From Candidatus Heimdallarchaeota archaeon B3_Heim (GTDB lineage Archaea; Asgardarchaeota; Heimdallarchaeia; Hodarchaeales; Hodarchaeaceae), in the NCBI GenBank assembly GCA_003144275.1, contig NJBF01000009.1:30594-94593 (forward strand): 64,000 bases of DNA, given 5' to 3'. Shown here piece by piece: positions 29,301 through 37,705 of the stretch (its first letter is position 1; every line of letters begins with the position of its first letter). Position numbers and translations under genes: made by a program. The notes beneath the pieces were generated by a model. That model was not told where the DNA came from. It made no database searches and was given only the letters and a program-made list of their open reading frames with translations.

Positions 29301-29460
29301 AAGTTGTTTCATTAGTAAATTCATTTGATGCTTTTTGGTATTCGTACAATGAGGCATCTGAACCGGATAAAACAGTTAAAGGAAGAATCACTAAGATTAT
29401 AAGAAGTGTTCCTTCGACCCTTTTCCGATATTTATTTATTTGGTTTCTACGGATGAGCAT
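26278..29460 (-). CDS. Secreted alpha-toroid/Ig-like membrane-anchored protein, ribophorin II-like architecture
   Basis: 1060 residues. A basic start and hydrophobic segment (TLLIILVILPLTVLSG) form a signal peptide. Residues ~65-450 contain repeated helix pairs with motifs of alpha/alpha-toroids of the terpenoid-cyclase/prenyltransferase type (DSGGFRLSS, EGTFGVVNALWLMDEL, EGGYGFYENATTKETGIVYA). Residues ~480-1020 are successive beta-sandwich modules with many N-x-S/T sequons. One C-terminal helix (AMILIMAITFIGLLYLNI) and a short KRNP tail end the protein. Signal, toroid, Ig-like modules and C-terminal membrane helix match ribophorin II of the oligosaccharyltransferase in outline. Homology is not proven; a bacterial-type toroid surface protein is the alternative. 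Confidence 0.6.
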   Translation of the reverse strand: MLIRRNQINKYRKRVEGTLLIILVILPLTVLSGSDASLYEYQKASNEFTNETTSDEIRYSMLEEKNFIGNYSFDLEALADYIDSLYDSTQAIFFESVDGYSTSIATYEALAVLRIFGLDYYQFYSKWQDYEVAIADKLIIDLKDEEDSGGFRLSSIVSTPSLEGTFGVVNALWLMDELTLKLKPLTPTIMNYTILDTFDLDNFGFHERDSEADLKSTFQALSILDLIYKVISDVKDSSITPAVNQTILEFMTNYSLNIFNFIEDTLVNNTYFYDNTSYRTPIEDTWYALQSIAVLEHFSTLLGISSPKNLIDYQSQIQNWLPLFLKSTGMTEGGYGFYENATTKETGIVYAISHLLNITDDIDHIGALNFVNSSQFLKRENRTYIQTEARDIGGFGPNNVTYTQLEVNNRVNIHDTYYSSLVYLLSLSLFESIELDLETSYFQKNQFINKSNYLIQGVITSINLGMDTFDYQSHGSLSLTTTIDNWDITHPSYSENNEVFTRESSAIYKINIENDSNGDFNWTLGSHQIVNHLSIRNFPVIRSPVYLQNSTVIVGYAPIYDFAPTLIKPGDTLNGTIYYQNRSVITYETINVTTGSLSANITSPDDQIVNLLSYEPLNATTTSFQFKILFDNHSLLGTWDLTLSFNNSLTSIATVFPLEISDVVRLVNITKIPVYYPGNTLNINVSLEYSNGFFTPKANATLLFISNETQIKAFDVKLSHYSDNIYTSLNQLCPIQFVTGFYNLSVSFSWKTSSGYQISKVTNSTLTNIRFGGTPVLYQSVFVTDNRNLSLSESYTIFYGESLNLTFVVGIDTPSGIYNITDSQVDMIGGLVNFSDETIFIQRFKMVQANESIFMSALINPNLAETTFGTRFKIRSVWNNSYVFARDPRDPLSNINYNITVSGDFAITNTQYYGINKQGDLNVYAIDTSSVITISFEVVNSEFNNIPVPNINLYGILDLQGKIGRLNQSLPSITSAIEDDGTHIYLLSIPPASLAPNTYEIAVYTTTGISPNLKIGSLAPGFKIVSTLNPSPIIQLHEAMILIMAITFIGLLYLNIKRNP

Positions 29461-29659
29461 TTCTCTTTCACGTCGAGTAATGACTTGACTACTGAAACTT
29501 AGACAGAAGGAGATGGCTTTCTTTGAAAATATTATCCTTTCGGAAAATACGTTTCACTGACTCCATATTAATAAAATAACCCATTAAAGCGAAAATTCTA
29601 AATGAAAATTCATTCCTCGTTTGAATAACGATTTACGTATATTTAGGTCGATATATACA

Positions 29660-30049
29660 ATGGGTAGAAATCTAGAGGATCAAATGCGATTATCGATGAG
29701 AGGAATATTGTCTAAACAGATGATAACGGGAGGAGAAAAGAATAGAGTCGTTGCTTCTTTCGTCAGCGATGATAACGGGTTTCCACTAACTGGAATGAAA
29801 AAATCTGGTGATTCCATCATTGATATGGAGGTTAACGAGTTTGAACAAATATCTGCATTAATTCCTCAAATTTGGGGAACAACAGCTAACTCTACGCAAG
29901 ATTTAGAATTACTGTCATTGAAAAGTAGCAAGATAAATCATATTACCGTTGGATTCAAAGGTGAGAAGGATGAAACTCCAAATTTTGAACTATTAATTGC
30001 TCGATTAGATGAACTATATATATCATCTCTCTTTAAATCAAAAAAATAG
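29660..30049 (+). CDS. Roadblock/LC7-like protein
   Basis: About 129 residues. The order helix, strand (RVVASFVSDDNGFPLTGMK), long helix (EFEQISALIPQIWGTT), strand (HITVGFKGE) and last helix fits the roadblock/longin-like fold common in Asgard archaea and used with small GTPases. ATG 29660 is preferred to the in-frame TTG at 29621: a TATA-like GTATATTTA lies about 25 bases before the ATG, fitting a leaderless transcript. It is 8 bases upstream of the coiled-coil gene 30058-31308, probably co-transcribed. Confidence 0.5.
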   Translation: MGRNLEDQMRLSMRGILSKQMITGGEKNRVVASFVSDDNGFPLTGMKKSGDSIIDMEVNEFEQISALIPQIWGTTANSTQDLELLSLKSSKINHITVGFKGEKDETPNFELLIARLDELYISSLFKSKK

Positions 30050-30057
30050 GTGTTATA

Positions 30058-31308
30058 ATGTCAAAGGCTGAAGTAGAGACGAAAATAGAATTAATTCAGA
30101 AGCGTAGGAAGAAAACAATAAATATTGCATTTGATAAAAGCCAGAAAACTCGAAAAGCTATACAAAAACACCGAAATAAAATCATTGAAGACACTCAGAA
30201 GTTAATTGATGAAACAGATCCTCAGCTCACAGAAGAGGGTGTCCAGAAAATTACTAAAAAGGGGAAGATCTATTTCCGATCTCTTAAGGCGTTTAACCCC
30301 CTCCTTCATGTCTTTAATACTCAAGTATCAAAACTTAAGATTCCTGACGAAAAGAAGCAACTGACATCATCCGAGCTTAATCAATTTGTTAGAAATTTGT
30401 CTAGATTGGTTAATGATATTAATAAAGAAAAAGCCCAAGTGGATGCAATTATGGGTCTTGATTTTTTGCTTAAAAAGCGAGGCATCTACGCTGCTTTTGC
30501 AAAAATTACTTCTGAACTCAATGACCTCCGTGATCTACAAAAAGAAGAATATTCTGTAGTTAAAGCAATTGAAGATTTAGAATCAATTATTAGAGATATT
30601 GAAAACATACAAGTAAAGACTGAACAACTAAAAGAGGAAAAATTAGATCTTGAAGTTCAGCTGAAAGTAGCTGAAGAATCTCGGGACAATAAAGAAGACA
30701 TTAGAACAGCTCTAGTAGGAAATCCGATAATAAGTAATTCTCGACAGAGAGGCATTAGAATAACTGAAATAGAAATTGAAATGGGAACCCATCTAAACTC
30801 ATTTAAGAAAAAATTCAAAAAGTATGCACGCGAAGTCCAAAGAGGAAGTGTTTCTGGAGAGTTTGGATTAGTTAACACCGCTTTAAGTTATGAAAAAAAC
30901 CCAGTTCAAAAATTCTTAGATGAACCTGAGAATAATCCTGAAATATCTGCACTTCTAGAGGAATTAATCAACGTAGGCGAAAAAAGCTTGCATCTAAAAC
31001 AAAAGGATCTCTCTAATCTGAGTAGAGCGCTAAAAAATATTCAAGAGGGAAAATTTGACTTACATAAGAAAGAATGGCATGATTTACATAAGAAAAAAAA
31101 CGAAGACGATGCCTCTTCTGAGTTTAAAAAGGTTAATGGCGAGCTTATTGAGTGTGAGAGTGAAATAAAAGATATTGAAGAGAAAATTTCTGGAATAAGC
31201 GAAAACATATCATTGAAGTCACGTGAGTTGTTAAATCTTTCAGAATCGCTAGAAAACCGGCAAAATCGATCTTTAGAAATTACAGAAGAAGTTATTAATC
31301 ATCCATGA
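30058..31308 (+). CDS. Long coiled-coil protein
   Basis: 416 residues, highly charged and almost entirely helical, with two long coiled-coil stretches (residues ~160-225 and ~335-410) separated by a less regular segment (~225-330). No signal, membrane or metal motif is seen. Coupled to the roadblock-like gene, so it may be that protein's scaffold partner (inference). Its stop codon lies inside the 22-bp repeat at 31304-31325. Family not recognised. Confidence 0.6.
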   Translation: MSKAEVETKIELIQKRRKKTINIAFDKSQKTRKAIQKHRNKIIEDTQKLIDETDPQLTEEGVQKITKKGKIYFRSLKAFNPLLHVFNTQVSKLKIPDEKKQLTSSELNQFVRNLSRLVNDINKEKAQVDAIMGLDFLLKKRGIYAAFAKITSELNDLRDLQKEEYSVVKAIEDLESIIRDIENIQVKTEQLKEEKLDLEVQLKVAEESRDNKEDIRTALVGNPIISNSRQRGIRITEIEIEMGTHLNSFKKKFKKYAREVQRGSVSGEFGLVNTALSYEKNPVQKFLDEPENNPEISALLEELINVGEKSLHLKQKDLSNLSRALKNIQEGKFDLHKKEWHDLHKKKNEDDASSEFKKVNGELIECESEIKDIEEKISGISENISLKSRELLNLSESLENRQNRSLEITEEVINHP

Positions 31309-31325
31309 TTAAATTTGTCTGACAA
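31304..31325 (+). repeat. 22-bp repeat copy, 3' side of M48 gene
   Basis: 20/22 identical to the left end of the TnpB element at 4217. It contains TTGTCTGACAA and lies between convergent genes. A right-end-type copy is at the other side of the M48 gene (33906-33938). Confidence 0.65.
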
Positions 31326-31404
31326 CTGGTATTTATTAGTGTAGGTCACAAATGATTAATCTACCTTGTGGCCCGGTTGAAGGTGACCTTATCAACTGGA
31401 GAAG

Positions 31405-33891
31405 TCAAAGTCCAATGTAATTATTTTGAGTTCCTCTATTGAACATTTTCAATGAGAGAATATTCCCTATACCCATTTCACTTCGTAAATTGAAAAAATA
31501 AAAAGGATAGTTCAAAACTATCGCATCAACCTTCTTAGGTGCTAAGCTTTTGGCTGTTCTCCCTTCTAAGAATTCAATCATATCGTTAGATACTGAGATG
31601 ACTTTTGTTGGTGACCCAATATCAAAATCTTCTTTATCATACAAAATGAAAGATTCATTTATTTCTTGCAACCTCGAGAAGAAGTGTTTTTCTAGCTCCC
31701 AATTCCTAGACCTAATCATTTGAATCTGTGGTGGTAAATCAATGATCAGATCCTTCCCTTGTAGGCGATGTTCCTTTTGTGATTCATCTTCCATCAGAAA
31801 AGATGAGGTTTGGAATGTGTCGTTGAGTATTGCTTCTTTTAATGTCCATGGTTGAATTGATCCATTTTTATAGAGGAACCAGTAACAATGTTTATCAAAT
31901 TCCGCTAAACTTATGCCAGTTGAGCGAGAAGATATCTTCTTCTTCTTATATGTGAATATAAACTTCTTAAATTTACGATCTTTTATCTCGACCCCTTCTA
32001 AGACAGCTCTCTTTCCTGACTTCATGAAATACTCTTGATTGGGATCAGCTATAATTAGATCGTAATCACTTTTTTGAATCGTAATTTGGGCACCATCAGC
32101 TAATTCTAACTCAAATTCAATAGGTGAAACTATGCTTGAAGTAATTTCATATCCAATAACTTTTCCCCATATGGTCGTTTCCTTTTTTATTTTTGGTTTT
32201 GCGAGTACAAAATGGTTAACAATTTTTTTAGCAGTCTCTTCCTCATAGGTAATTTCTAAATAGTCTTTGATATTACCAAAGTCACGAGAGTACTTCATTG
32301 AGAGTAAACGATCCATTTCATTATGGGATTTCTGCAATTTTGCAATAGAACGGTTTCTAAATCCAGGAAGTAATAATCCCCAAATCATTAAACCCGCTCT
32401 AATCGCGCCTATCGAATGATCTGCCTGCATTGCAATTCTTATTGAAGTTAACGGATGAGAGGCAATTAAATTCATGAAACAAGTCATACGGCTAGGAGCA
32501 AGATTTTGGTACAAGTAGTAAGCTTGATCTCCCATGAAACGAATATTTTCATCTTTAGTACGTTTCTTTCCAGTCATCAACTGAGTATTGAATCCAATTT
32601 CCCCAGCTATTCCATAATAAAATCCTTCAAGACGATATAATGATTCTGCTAATTCGATTCCATAGCCTTTTTGTCTAGTTATTTTGTCAGCTTGCCCTTC
32701 TAACATTTTAACAAATGTCAATAAGATTGCAAATAAGGCTATATTGAACAACCAAAACGATAAAAAGTCCCAGGTTTGTTCACCAAGAAATACATATTCC
32801 CAATAGGTCGCAGGAGCATCAATAATCAATTTCACAATCAACTCAAGAGCAGTTATACCAAGTAAGATCAATGTATGCTTTTTCTTTACATGAGCTAATT
32901 CATGAGCCGTTATTCCTCGAATTTCTGTGTCGGTGAACTGATCTAAATCAGAAGCGATATAAGCTATTCGCTGATCAAACCATGGCCCGAAGGCAAAAGC
33001 ATTTAGAATCGGAGCTTCTACAATACCAATCTTACGAATCGGCGTCTTGATTTTCATCTGAACCTCTGAAATAATTGAGTGGACTCTTTCATCATCAAGA
33101 GGTTTTATTCCGTAAAGGATTGTTAGTAGAGGTCCCGAAATTAAGTAGATAAAGATATTTACTACAAAGATTGCTGGATATTTTACAATATCTGGAAAAT
33201 CGAGTTGAAGAATGACTAAGATTGCGACCAAATATAATATTAAATATGTCATCTGGGGGCTTATAAACCGTGTCACTACAATGAATTTACGACCAAATAG
33301 AAGAAATGCCGTGAAAACCATTACCCAGATTATTAAATTATAACCAACGCCAACAAAGAATTGCTGAATTTCAATTGCGTTACTAAACCCAAATGAAACC
33401 AAGAAATTCTTTAATGAAGCACCTAAAGATGGTATAACCTTTGAAGTTAAATATCCAATTGCTACCATAATGAAAAAGAAACCATAACTTATTGTAAAGG
33501 TTCCCATCATTCGTACCCATATTGGATTTTCACGTACTTCAAATGTTCCAATAACCATCAGACCCATTATACCTGCCAGTCCTGATAATAACATGTCACC
33601 TGTTAATGCAAATAATCCTGTTGCTAACACACCTATACCAGATAATTCCATGATATCAGGATAAGAGCGATATTTCAAATACTTCCTAAGTTCTAGGAGG
33701 AATATCACAAGTAGTAGTATAGATAAAAGACCAGATAATGTTTGCTCTGTTGAAAAAGAGTCTAATAGATCTAATAGATCATTTTGTGACAACATTGTAA
33801 ATTTCACCGTACTTAGAAGGTCTAAAAGGATGATAGGATGTAAGTATGCCGATATTCTGAGGATATAAATGGCTACTGACCAGTTCTTCAT
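31405..33891 (-). CDS. M48-family membrane zinc metalloprotease
   Basis: About 828 residues. Zinc ligands are in AHELAHVKKKH (first His about residue 330) and the downstream Glu in LEGQADKITRQKGYG, as in HtpX/Ste24-type peptidases. At least eight hydrophobic helices precede or surround the catalytic part. A ~350-residue soluble C-terminal region is additional to HtpX and not recognised. Likely processes or degrades membrane proteins. ATG 33891 (MKNWSVAIYI) is preferred to the TTG at 33927, which lies inside the 33-bp palindrome. Confidence 0.88.
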   Translation of the reverse strand: MKNWSVAIYILRISAYLHPIILLDLLSTVKFTMLSQNDLLDLLDSFSTEQTLSGLLSILLLVIFLLELRKYLKYRSYPDIMELSGIGVLATGLFALTGDMLLSGLAGIMGLMVIGTFEVRENPIWVRMMGTFTISYGFFFIMVAIGYLTSKVIPSLGASLKNFLVSFGFSNAIEIQQFFVGVGYNLIIWVMVFTAFLLFGRKFIVVTRFISPQMTYLILYLVAILVILQLDFPDIVKYPAIFVVNIFIYLISGPLLTILYGIKPLDDERVHSIISEVQMKIKTPIRKIGIVEAPILNAFAFGPWFDQRIAYIASDLDQFTDTEIRGITAHELAHVKKKHTLILLGITALELIVKLIIDAPATYWEYVFLGEQTWDFLSFWLFNIALFAILLTFVKMLEGQADKITRQKGYGIELAESLYRLEGFYYGIAGEIGFNTQLMTGKKRTKDENIRFMGDQAYYLYQNLAPSRMTCFMNLIASHPLTSIRIAMQADHSIGAIRAGLMIWGLLLPGFRNRSIAKLQKSHNEMDRLLSMKYSRDFGNIKDYLEITYEEETAKKIVNHFVLAKPKIKKETTIWGKVIGYEITSSIVSPIEFELELADGAQITIQKSDYDLIIADPNQEYFMKSGKRAVLEGVEIKDRKFKKFIFTYKKKKISSRSTGISLAEFDKHCYWFLYKNGSIQPWTLKEAILNDTFQTSSFLMEDESQKEHRLQGKDLIIDLPPQIQMIRSRNWELEKHFFSRLQEINESFILYDKEDFDIGSPTKVISVSNDMIEFLEGRTAKSLAPKKVDAIVLNYPFYFFNLRSEMGIGNILSLKMFNRGTQNNYIGL

Positions 33892-33905
33892 AGTACTATC
33901 AGAAA

Positions 33906-33938
33906 CATGATCAAATTTGTCTGACAATTTTAGTCATG
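33906..33938 (-). promoter_or_regulatory. 33-bp palindrome upstream of M48 gene (possible operator or element scar)
   Basis: Imperfect palindrome with 16-base arms (13/16 pairing) around a single T, core TTGTCTGACAA. It sits 15-47 bases before the M48 ATG, where a regulator could bind. Its two halves equal the left and right ends of the TnpB element at 4217-5627, so it could also be an element target or excision scar. Confidence 0.5.
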
Positions 33939-34009
33939 TAATTATAAATGAGAACCATGGACTCTTATAATCAGAGTACTTCCTCTAAATCTAGTTGTGT
34001 GATGTATAA

Positions 34010-34909
34010 GTGAAAGGATCATCAAAACCTGATTGGATTCGGGCTAAAATTCCAACTGAAACGAAATTTAAAGAGGTTAGCAATCTAATTAAAAATCAAG
34101 GACTTCATACTGTTTGTGAAGAAGCGTTTTGTCCAAATAGAACCGAATGTTGGGAATCTGGAACTGCTACATTTTTGCTAATGGGTGTTTATTGTACCAG
34201 AGCCTGTAAATTCTGTGATGTGGATACTAAAAATCCTCATCAATATCTCGATATTGGTGAACCTCTGAAAATTGCAGAAGCTATCAAAACTCTTAGCCTG
34301 AAATATGTTGTTCTGACTTCCGTGACAAGGGATGATCTTCCTGATGGAGGGGCAAGTCATCTAGCTAATTGCATCAGGACAATAAAACAGGAAATGCCTT
34401 CTACACTGATAGAAATACTTATCCCTGATTTTAAAGGTAATGTTCAATCATTAAAAACCATTGCTAATGCTAAACCTGAAGTAATTGGTCATAATATGGA
34501 AACGACTGAAACATTCACCCCTAAAATACGTGATCCTAGAGCCAAATATCAACAATCATTATCAGTTCTAAAAACACTTAAAAATATCGACCCTGAAATT
34601 TTCACTAAATCTTCAATAATGTTAGGGTTTGGAGAGACTGATAAACAGATCCTTACCTCACTTAAAGATTTAAAAGACGTACATGTTGATATCATTACCT
34701 TAGGACAATACCTCCAACCTTCTAGAAAAGCTATTCCCGTTCATGATTATATTGAACCAAAAAAATTCGCATATTGGGAAAATAAAGCCAAAGAAATGGG
34801 ATTCTCTGCTGTAGTAGCAGGCCCTCTTGTAAGAAGTTCATACCAAGCTGGATTACAATATTCAAGAGTACGAAAAATAGTAAGGAAGAAGCTCAATGAG
34901 CAAGAATGA
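34010..34909 (+). CDS. lipA: Lipoyl synthase
   Basis: 299 residues. Radical-SAM enzyme inserting two sulfurs into octanoyl groups on lipoyl-domain proteins. The auxiliary-cluster cysteines are in CEEAFCPNRTECWE, the radical-SAM CxxxCxxC is CTRACKFCD, and VLTSVTRDDLPDGG and the C-terminal VRSSYQAG are family motifs. Start is GTG, with the family sequence KPDWIRAK following. The next partner (lipB/lplA or a 2-oxoacid complex) is not adjacent. Confidence 0.95.
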   Translation: MKGSSKPDWIRAKIPTETKFKEVSNLIKNQGLHTVCEEAFCPNRTECWESGTATFLLMGVYCTRACKFCDVDTKNPHQYLDIGEPLKIAEAIKTLSLKYVVLTSVTRDDLPDGGASHLANCIRTIKQEMPSTLIEILIPDFKGNVQSLKTIANAKPEVIGHNMETTETFTPKIRDPRAKYQQSLSVLKTLKNIDPEIFTKSSIMLGFGETDKQILTSLKDLKDVHVDIITLGQYLQPSRKAIPVHDYIEPKKFAYWENKAKEMGFSAVVAGPLVRSSYQAGLQYSRVRKIVRKKLNEQE

Positions 34910-35203
34910 AAAACACTATGATTTCAATATGGAAATAATTGTGAGCTTATACAGCAAGTGGAACGTGGAGAGAGCTTTTCTTGAATTGATCTAGAAAAAT
35001 CGTCCTTTTATCGAACACTCTAACTAGGCCCTGAAATTAGACCCTCGATATTTACATCTTCCTTTAAAAGAAGTGAATGTCTGGAATCTGAAAATTGGAA
35101 TAATAAGAAAATTCTTCAGAGTAAAGATTGAGCCTCTTCAATGCAAATGAGAATTAAAATTGACGGAACATTTCTCTAGATAGACATTAAAACTTAAAAT
35201 TGG
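34910..35203. other. 294-bp spacer before TFB gene
   Basis: AT-rich and non-coding as far as I can see. No RNA gene was recognised. It presumably holds the TFB promoter. Confidence 0.35.
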
Positions 35204-36223
35204 GTGTTGGATCGATTAGATATGGGCCAAGTAAATCATGTATCACATCAAAAATGTCCAGAGTGCGGAGCGGTTGATAATATAGTTTCTGATCCAAGGT
35301 CAGGGCAATGGATTTGTGCGTGTTGTGGGGTTGTAGTAGATTCATTAATGTTTGATCAGGGACCGGAATGGAGAGCTTATGATTATCAAGAAGAACAAAA
35401 TCGTTCTAGAGGCGGTTCGCCACTTTCTTTACTCCAGCCTGATTTTGGAATTAAGACTCAGATAAGTAAATCTAGAAAAGATGGGAAAGGTCGAAAATTA
35501 TCTTCTAATAAAAGACTAGCTTATAATCGATTAACAAACGTCGATAATCACGCACATGAAAGCGAGATCCGCAACTTAAGAATTGCCTTGAGAGAACTTA
35601 AGAGGTTACGTAGTCAAATGGAATTGCCAGAAAGAACGGCCCAAATGGCAAGCTCTTATTATCGCCAGTGTCTCAAGAAAAATCTGATTCGAGGACGATC
35701 AATAGATGGAATGATTGCAGCAAGTCTCTATCTAGCCTGTCGCAAGACAAAAATTCCCCTTACACTAAAAGATATATCTATTAATGCTAATGTTTCAGCT
35801 AAAGAGCTGGGCAGATGTGTTAGGACAATAATTCAACATTTAAGAACAAAACCTGACTCTGGAAGACATGAAGCCTTAATTCATCGTTTAGGGGAAGAAT
35901 TGTCATTATCTATGCCTACACGGATGATTGCTGTAAAGATTGCGATTAAAACACGAGAGTGTGGAATTACTGTTGGTAAAAATCCAATGTCAATTGCTGC
36001 TGCGTGTCTGTATATATCAGGTGTAAAAACAGGAGAACGACGAACTCAACAACAAATTGCTCGAGCAGCTAAAACAACTCCTGTTACGATCAGAAACCGA
36101 TTCAAGGAAATTGTACGAATCTTAGGTATGGATGATATTGAGGTAAAACGTGGTGCTGCCGCGATTCCCGTTTTTATTGAGGATCCCAGATCATTATTAA
36201 GTGCCACACAGAATGTATTCTAA
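35204..36223 (+). CDS. tfb: Transcription initiation factor TFB (TFIIB homologue)
   Basis: 339 residues. It bridges TBP-promoter DNA and RNA polymerase. The zinc ribbon is CPECGAVDNIVSD...CACCGVVVD (residues ~19-48). The B-reader follows (GPEWRAYDYQEEQ), then two cyclin folds (residues ~130-220 and ~225-320), with typical GRSIDGMIAASLYLACR in the first. Start is uncertain among GTG 35204, TTG 35207 and ATG 35222; the zinc ribbon is intact for all. Confidence 0.95.
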   Translation: MLDRLDMGQVNHVSHQKCPECGAVDNIVSDPRSGQWICACCGVVVDSLMFDQGPEWRAYDYQEEQNRSRGGSPLSLLQPDFGIKTQISKSRKDGKGRKLSSNKRLAYNRLTNVDNHAHESEIRNLRIALRELKRLRSQMELPERTAQMASSYYRQCLKKNLIRGRSIDGMIAASLYLACRKTKIPLTLKDISINANVSAKELGRCVRTIIQHLRTKPDSGRHEALIHRLGEELSLSMPTRMIAVKIAIKTRECGITVGKNPMSIAAACLYISGVKTGERRTQQQIARAAKTTPVTIRNRFKEIVRILGMDDIEVKRGAAAIPVFIEDPRSLLSATQNVF

Positions 36224-36283
36224 ATTTATCTCCATTTTCTCCCTTTTTACTTTGGAACAATATCACTCTCATTACATGACAGT

Positions 36284-37552
36284 TCAATATTGATTTGCTG
36301 ACGGAGTTTTTGATTTATACTCAAAAATCAGAAATCCAATAACTATTCCAATAGCATGGAGTCCTAGGAGAACACCAATGCCTATGCCTGCAATATCTTG
36401 ATTCAAATTAAGTAGGTAGGCATTAAGAAGTTCGAAAGTGATGATTATTACTGAATTAGTTAATAGTAGAGCATTTTCTTTTGTGAATATCTTAATATTT
36501 CTCACTTTTGTCAAGAATTTGAAGAATGCGTATTTAAATTTGACTAATACAAATATAGAGAGAATAATTGTTAAAATAAATGCAATTAAGAGTAAAAAAT
36601 CCAAAAAGACAGTTATTTCCGAAGCGGATGTTTCCAATTGAGCCAGTAGAGAGAAAGAATTCCAGAAAGAATGAAAAAAAACGGCATATAATAATCCGTA
36701 ACGATAGAAAATTAGTCCAAGAACTACTCCAAGAAAAAATACAACGAATAAATGCTCGATAGTAAATCTAAATGAACCATTTTGTAGATCTGCAGGTAAG
36801 TGGTTAAGACTAAATATTGCACTGCTAAGAAGTATCACAGATACCTTTGAGGATATTCTCCCTTCTAAGAAAGAAATTACATGTTGACGAAAAATTATTT
36901 CTTCAAATAATGGTCCTATTATGATGACTAAGAGAGAAAAAAGTATTGTCACAAGAGGATTAGCAAAGTAAACATCATAGGGAGAAGAATGGGACGGAGG
37001 AACGGCAAAATAATCCAAAATATTGTCAATAAGAGTGATACTCATTTCTAACAAAGTAACTGAAACTAGAAAAACAATGACTAATAGGAGAACCGTTTGT
37101 TTTTTCCTTTTTACAGGATCAATCTTTATAACAGTAAATGGTACATACTTAATTAAAACAAGAATAAAAACAAGATTTGATATGATTGTAATAAAGAGAT
37201 TGAGAAACTCCATTATAACTGCATCATCAAAAACATTGAATGGTAAGAATATAATAACAACTGTTCCCACAATTAATTGAAATATAAAATAAGAAGAGAG
37301 TATAAATATTATCAATAGACTTGAATCGAACGGTAGAAGTCTTGTAATGTACCAGGGCGTTGTTTTTATTGTCGGTATTCGTGCTTCAGCATTTATAGAG
37401 GCAGAACATATTGGACATTCTGATAACTGGTTTGAATATAGGTTACCACAATTTGTACAAGTATTAATCCCCTCTATCGTTTCTCCACAGAAGATACAAT
37501 AACGATTAGCTGGAATATGATTACTACAATTAGGACAGATAACCCTGGACAT
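36284..37552 (-). CDS. CPBP-family intramembrane protease with N-terminal zinc ribbons
   Basis: 422 residues. Two short zinc ribbons come first (CPNCSNH...CIFCG and CTNCG...CPICS, residues 5-52). A multi-helix membrane domain follows with the CAAX-protease/bacteriocin-processing motifs EEIIFRQHVI, FSLNHLPAD and FFHSFWNS. Two extra membrane helices follow. The active site faces the membrane; possible substrates include prenylated or secreted proteins. Divergent from the prenyl synthase gene. Confidence 0.85.
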   Translation of the reverse strand: MSRVICPNCSNHIPANRYCIFCGETIEGINTCTNCGNLYSNQLSECPICSASINAEARIPTIKTTPWYITRLLPFDSSLLIIFILSSYFIFQLIVGTVVIIFLPFNVFDDAVIMEFLNLFITIISNLVFILVLIKYVPFTVIKIDPVKRKKQTVLLLVIVFLVSVTLLEMSITLIDNILDYFAVPPSHSSPYDVYFANPLVTILFSLLVIIIGPLFEEIIFRQHVISFLEGRISSKVSVILLSSAIFSLNHLPADLQNGSFRFTIEHLFVVFFLGVVLGLIFYRYGLLYAVFFHSFWNSFSLLAQLETSASEITVFLDFLLLIAFILTIILSIFVLVKFKYAFFKFLTKVRNIKIFTKENALLLTNSVIIITFELLNAYLLNLNQDIAGIGIGVLLGLHAIGIVIGFLIFEYKSKTPSANQY

Positions 37553-37705
37553 GGTATGTTCAACAATGGCTTTATAGGATGAGTTCCGCTAAAAAGGTAT
37601 TGGTTTAGGAAACGTATTAAACTTAATGCTTAAAATTGAGATTAAGAGGTTCATTCTTTTACACGTCCAAAGACTTCGGATTACTTGAACGAAGAGGGTA
37701 TTTCA

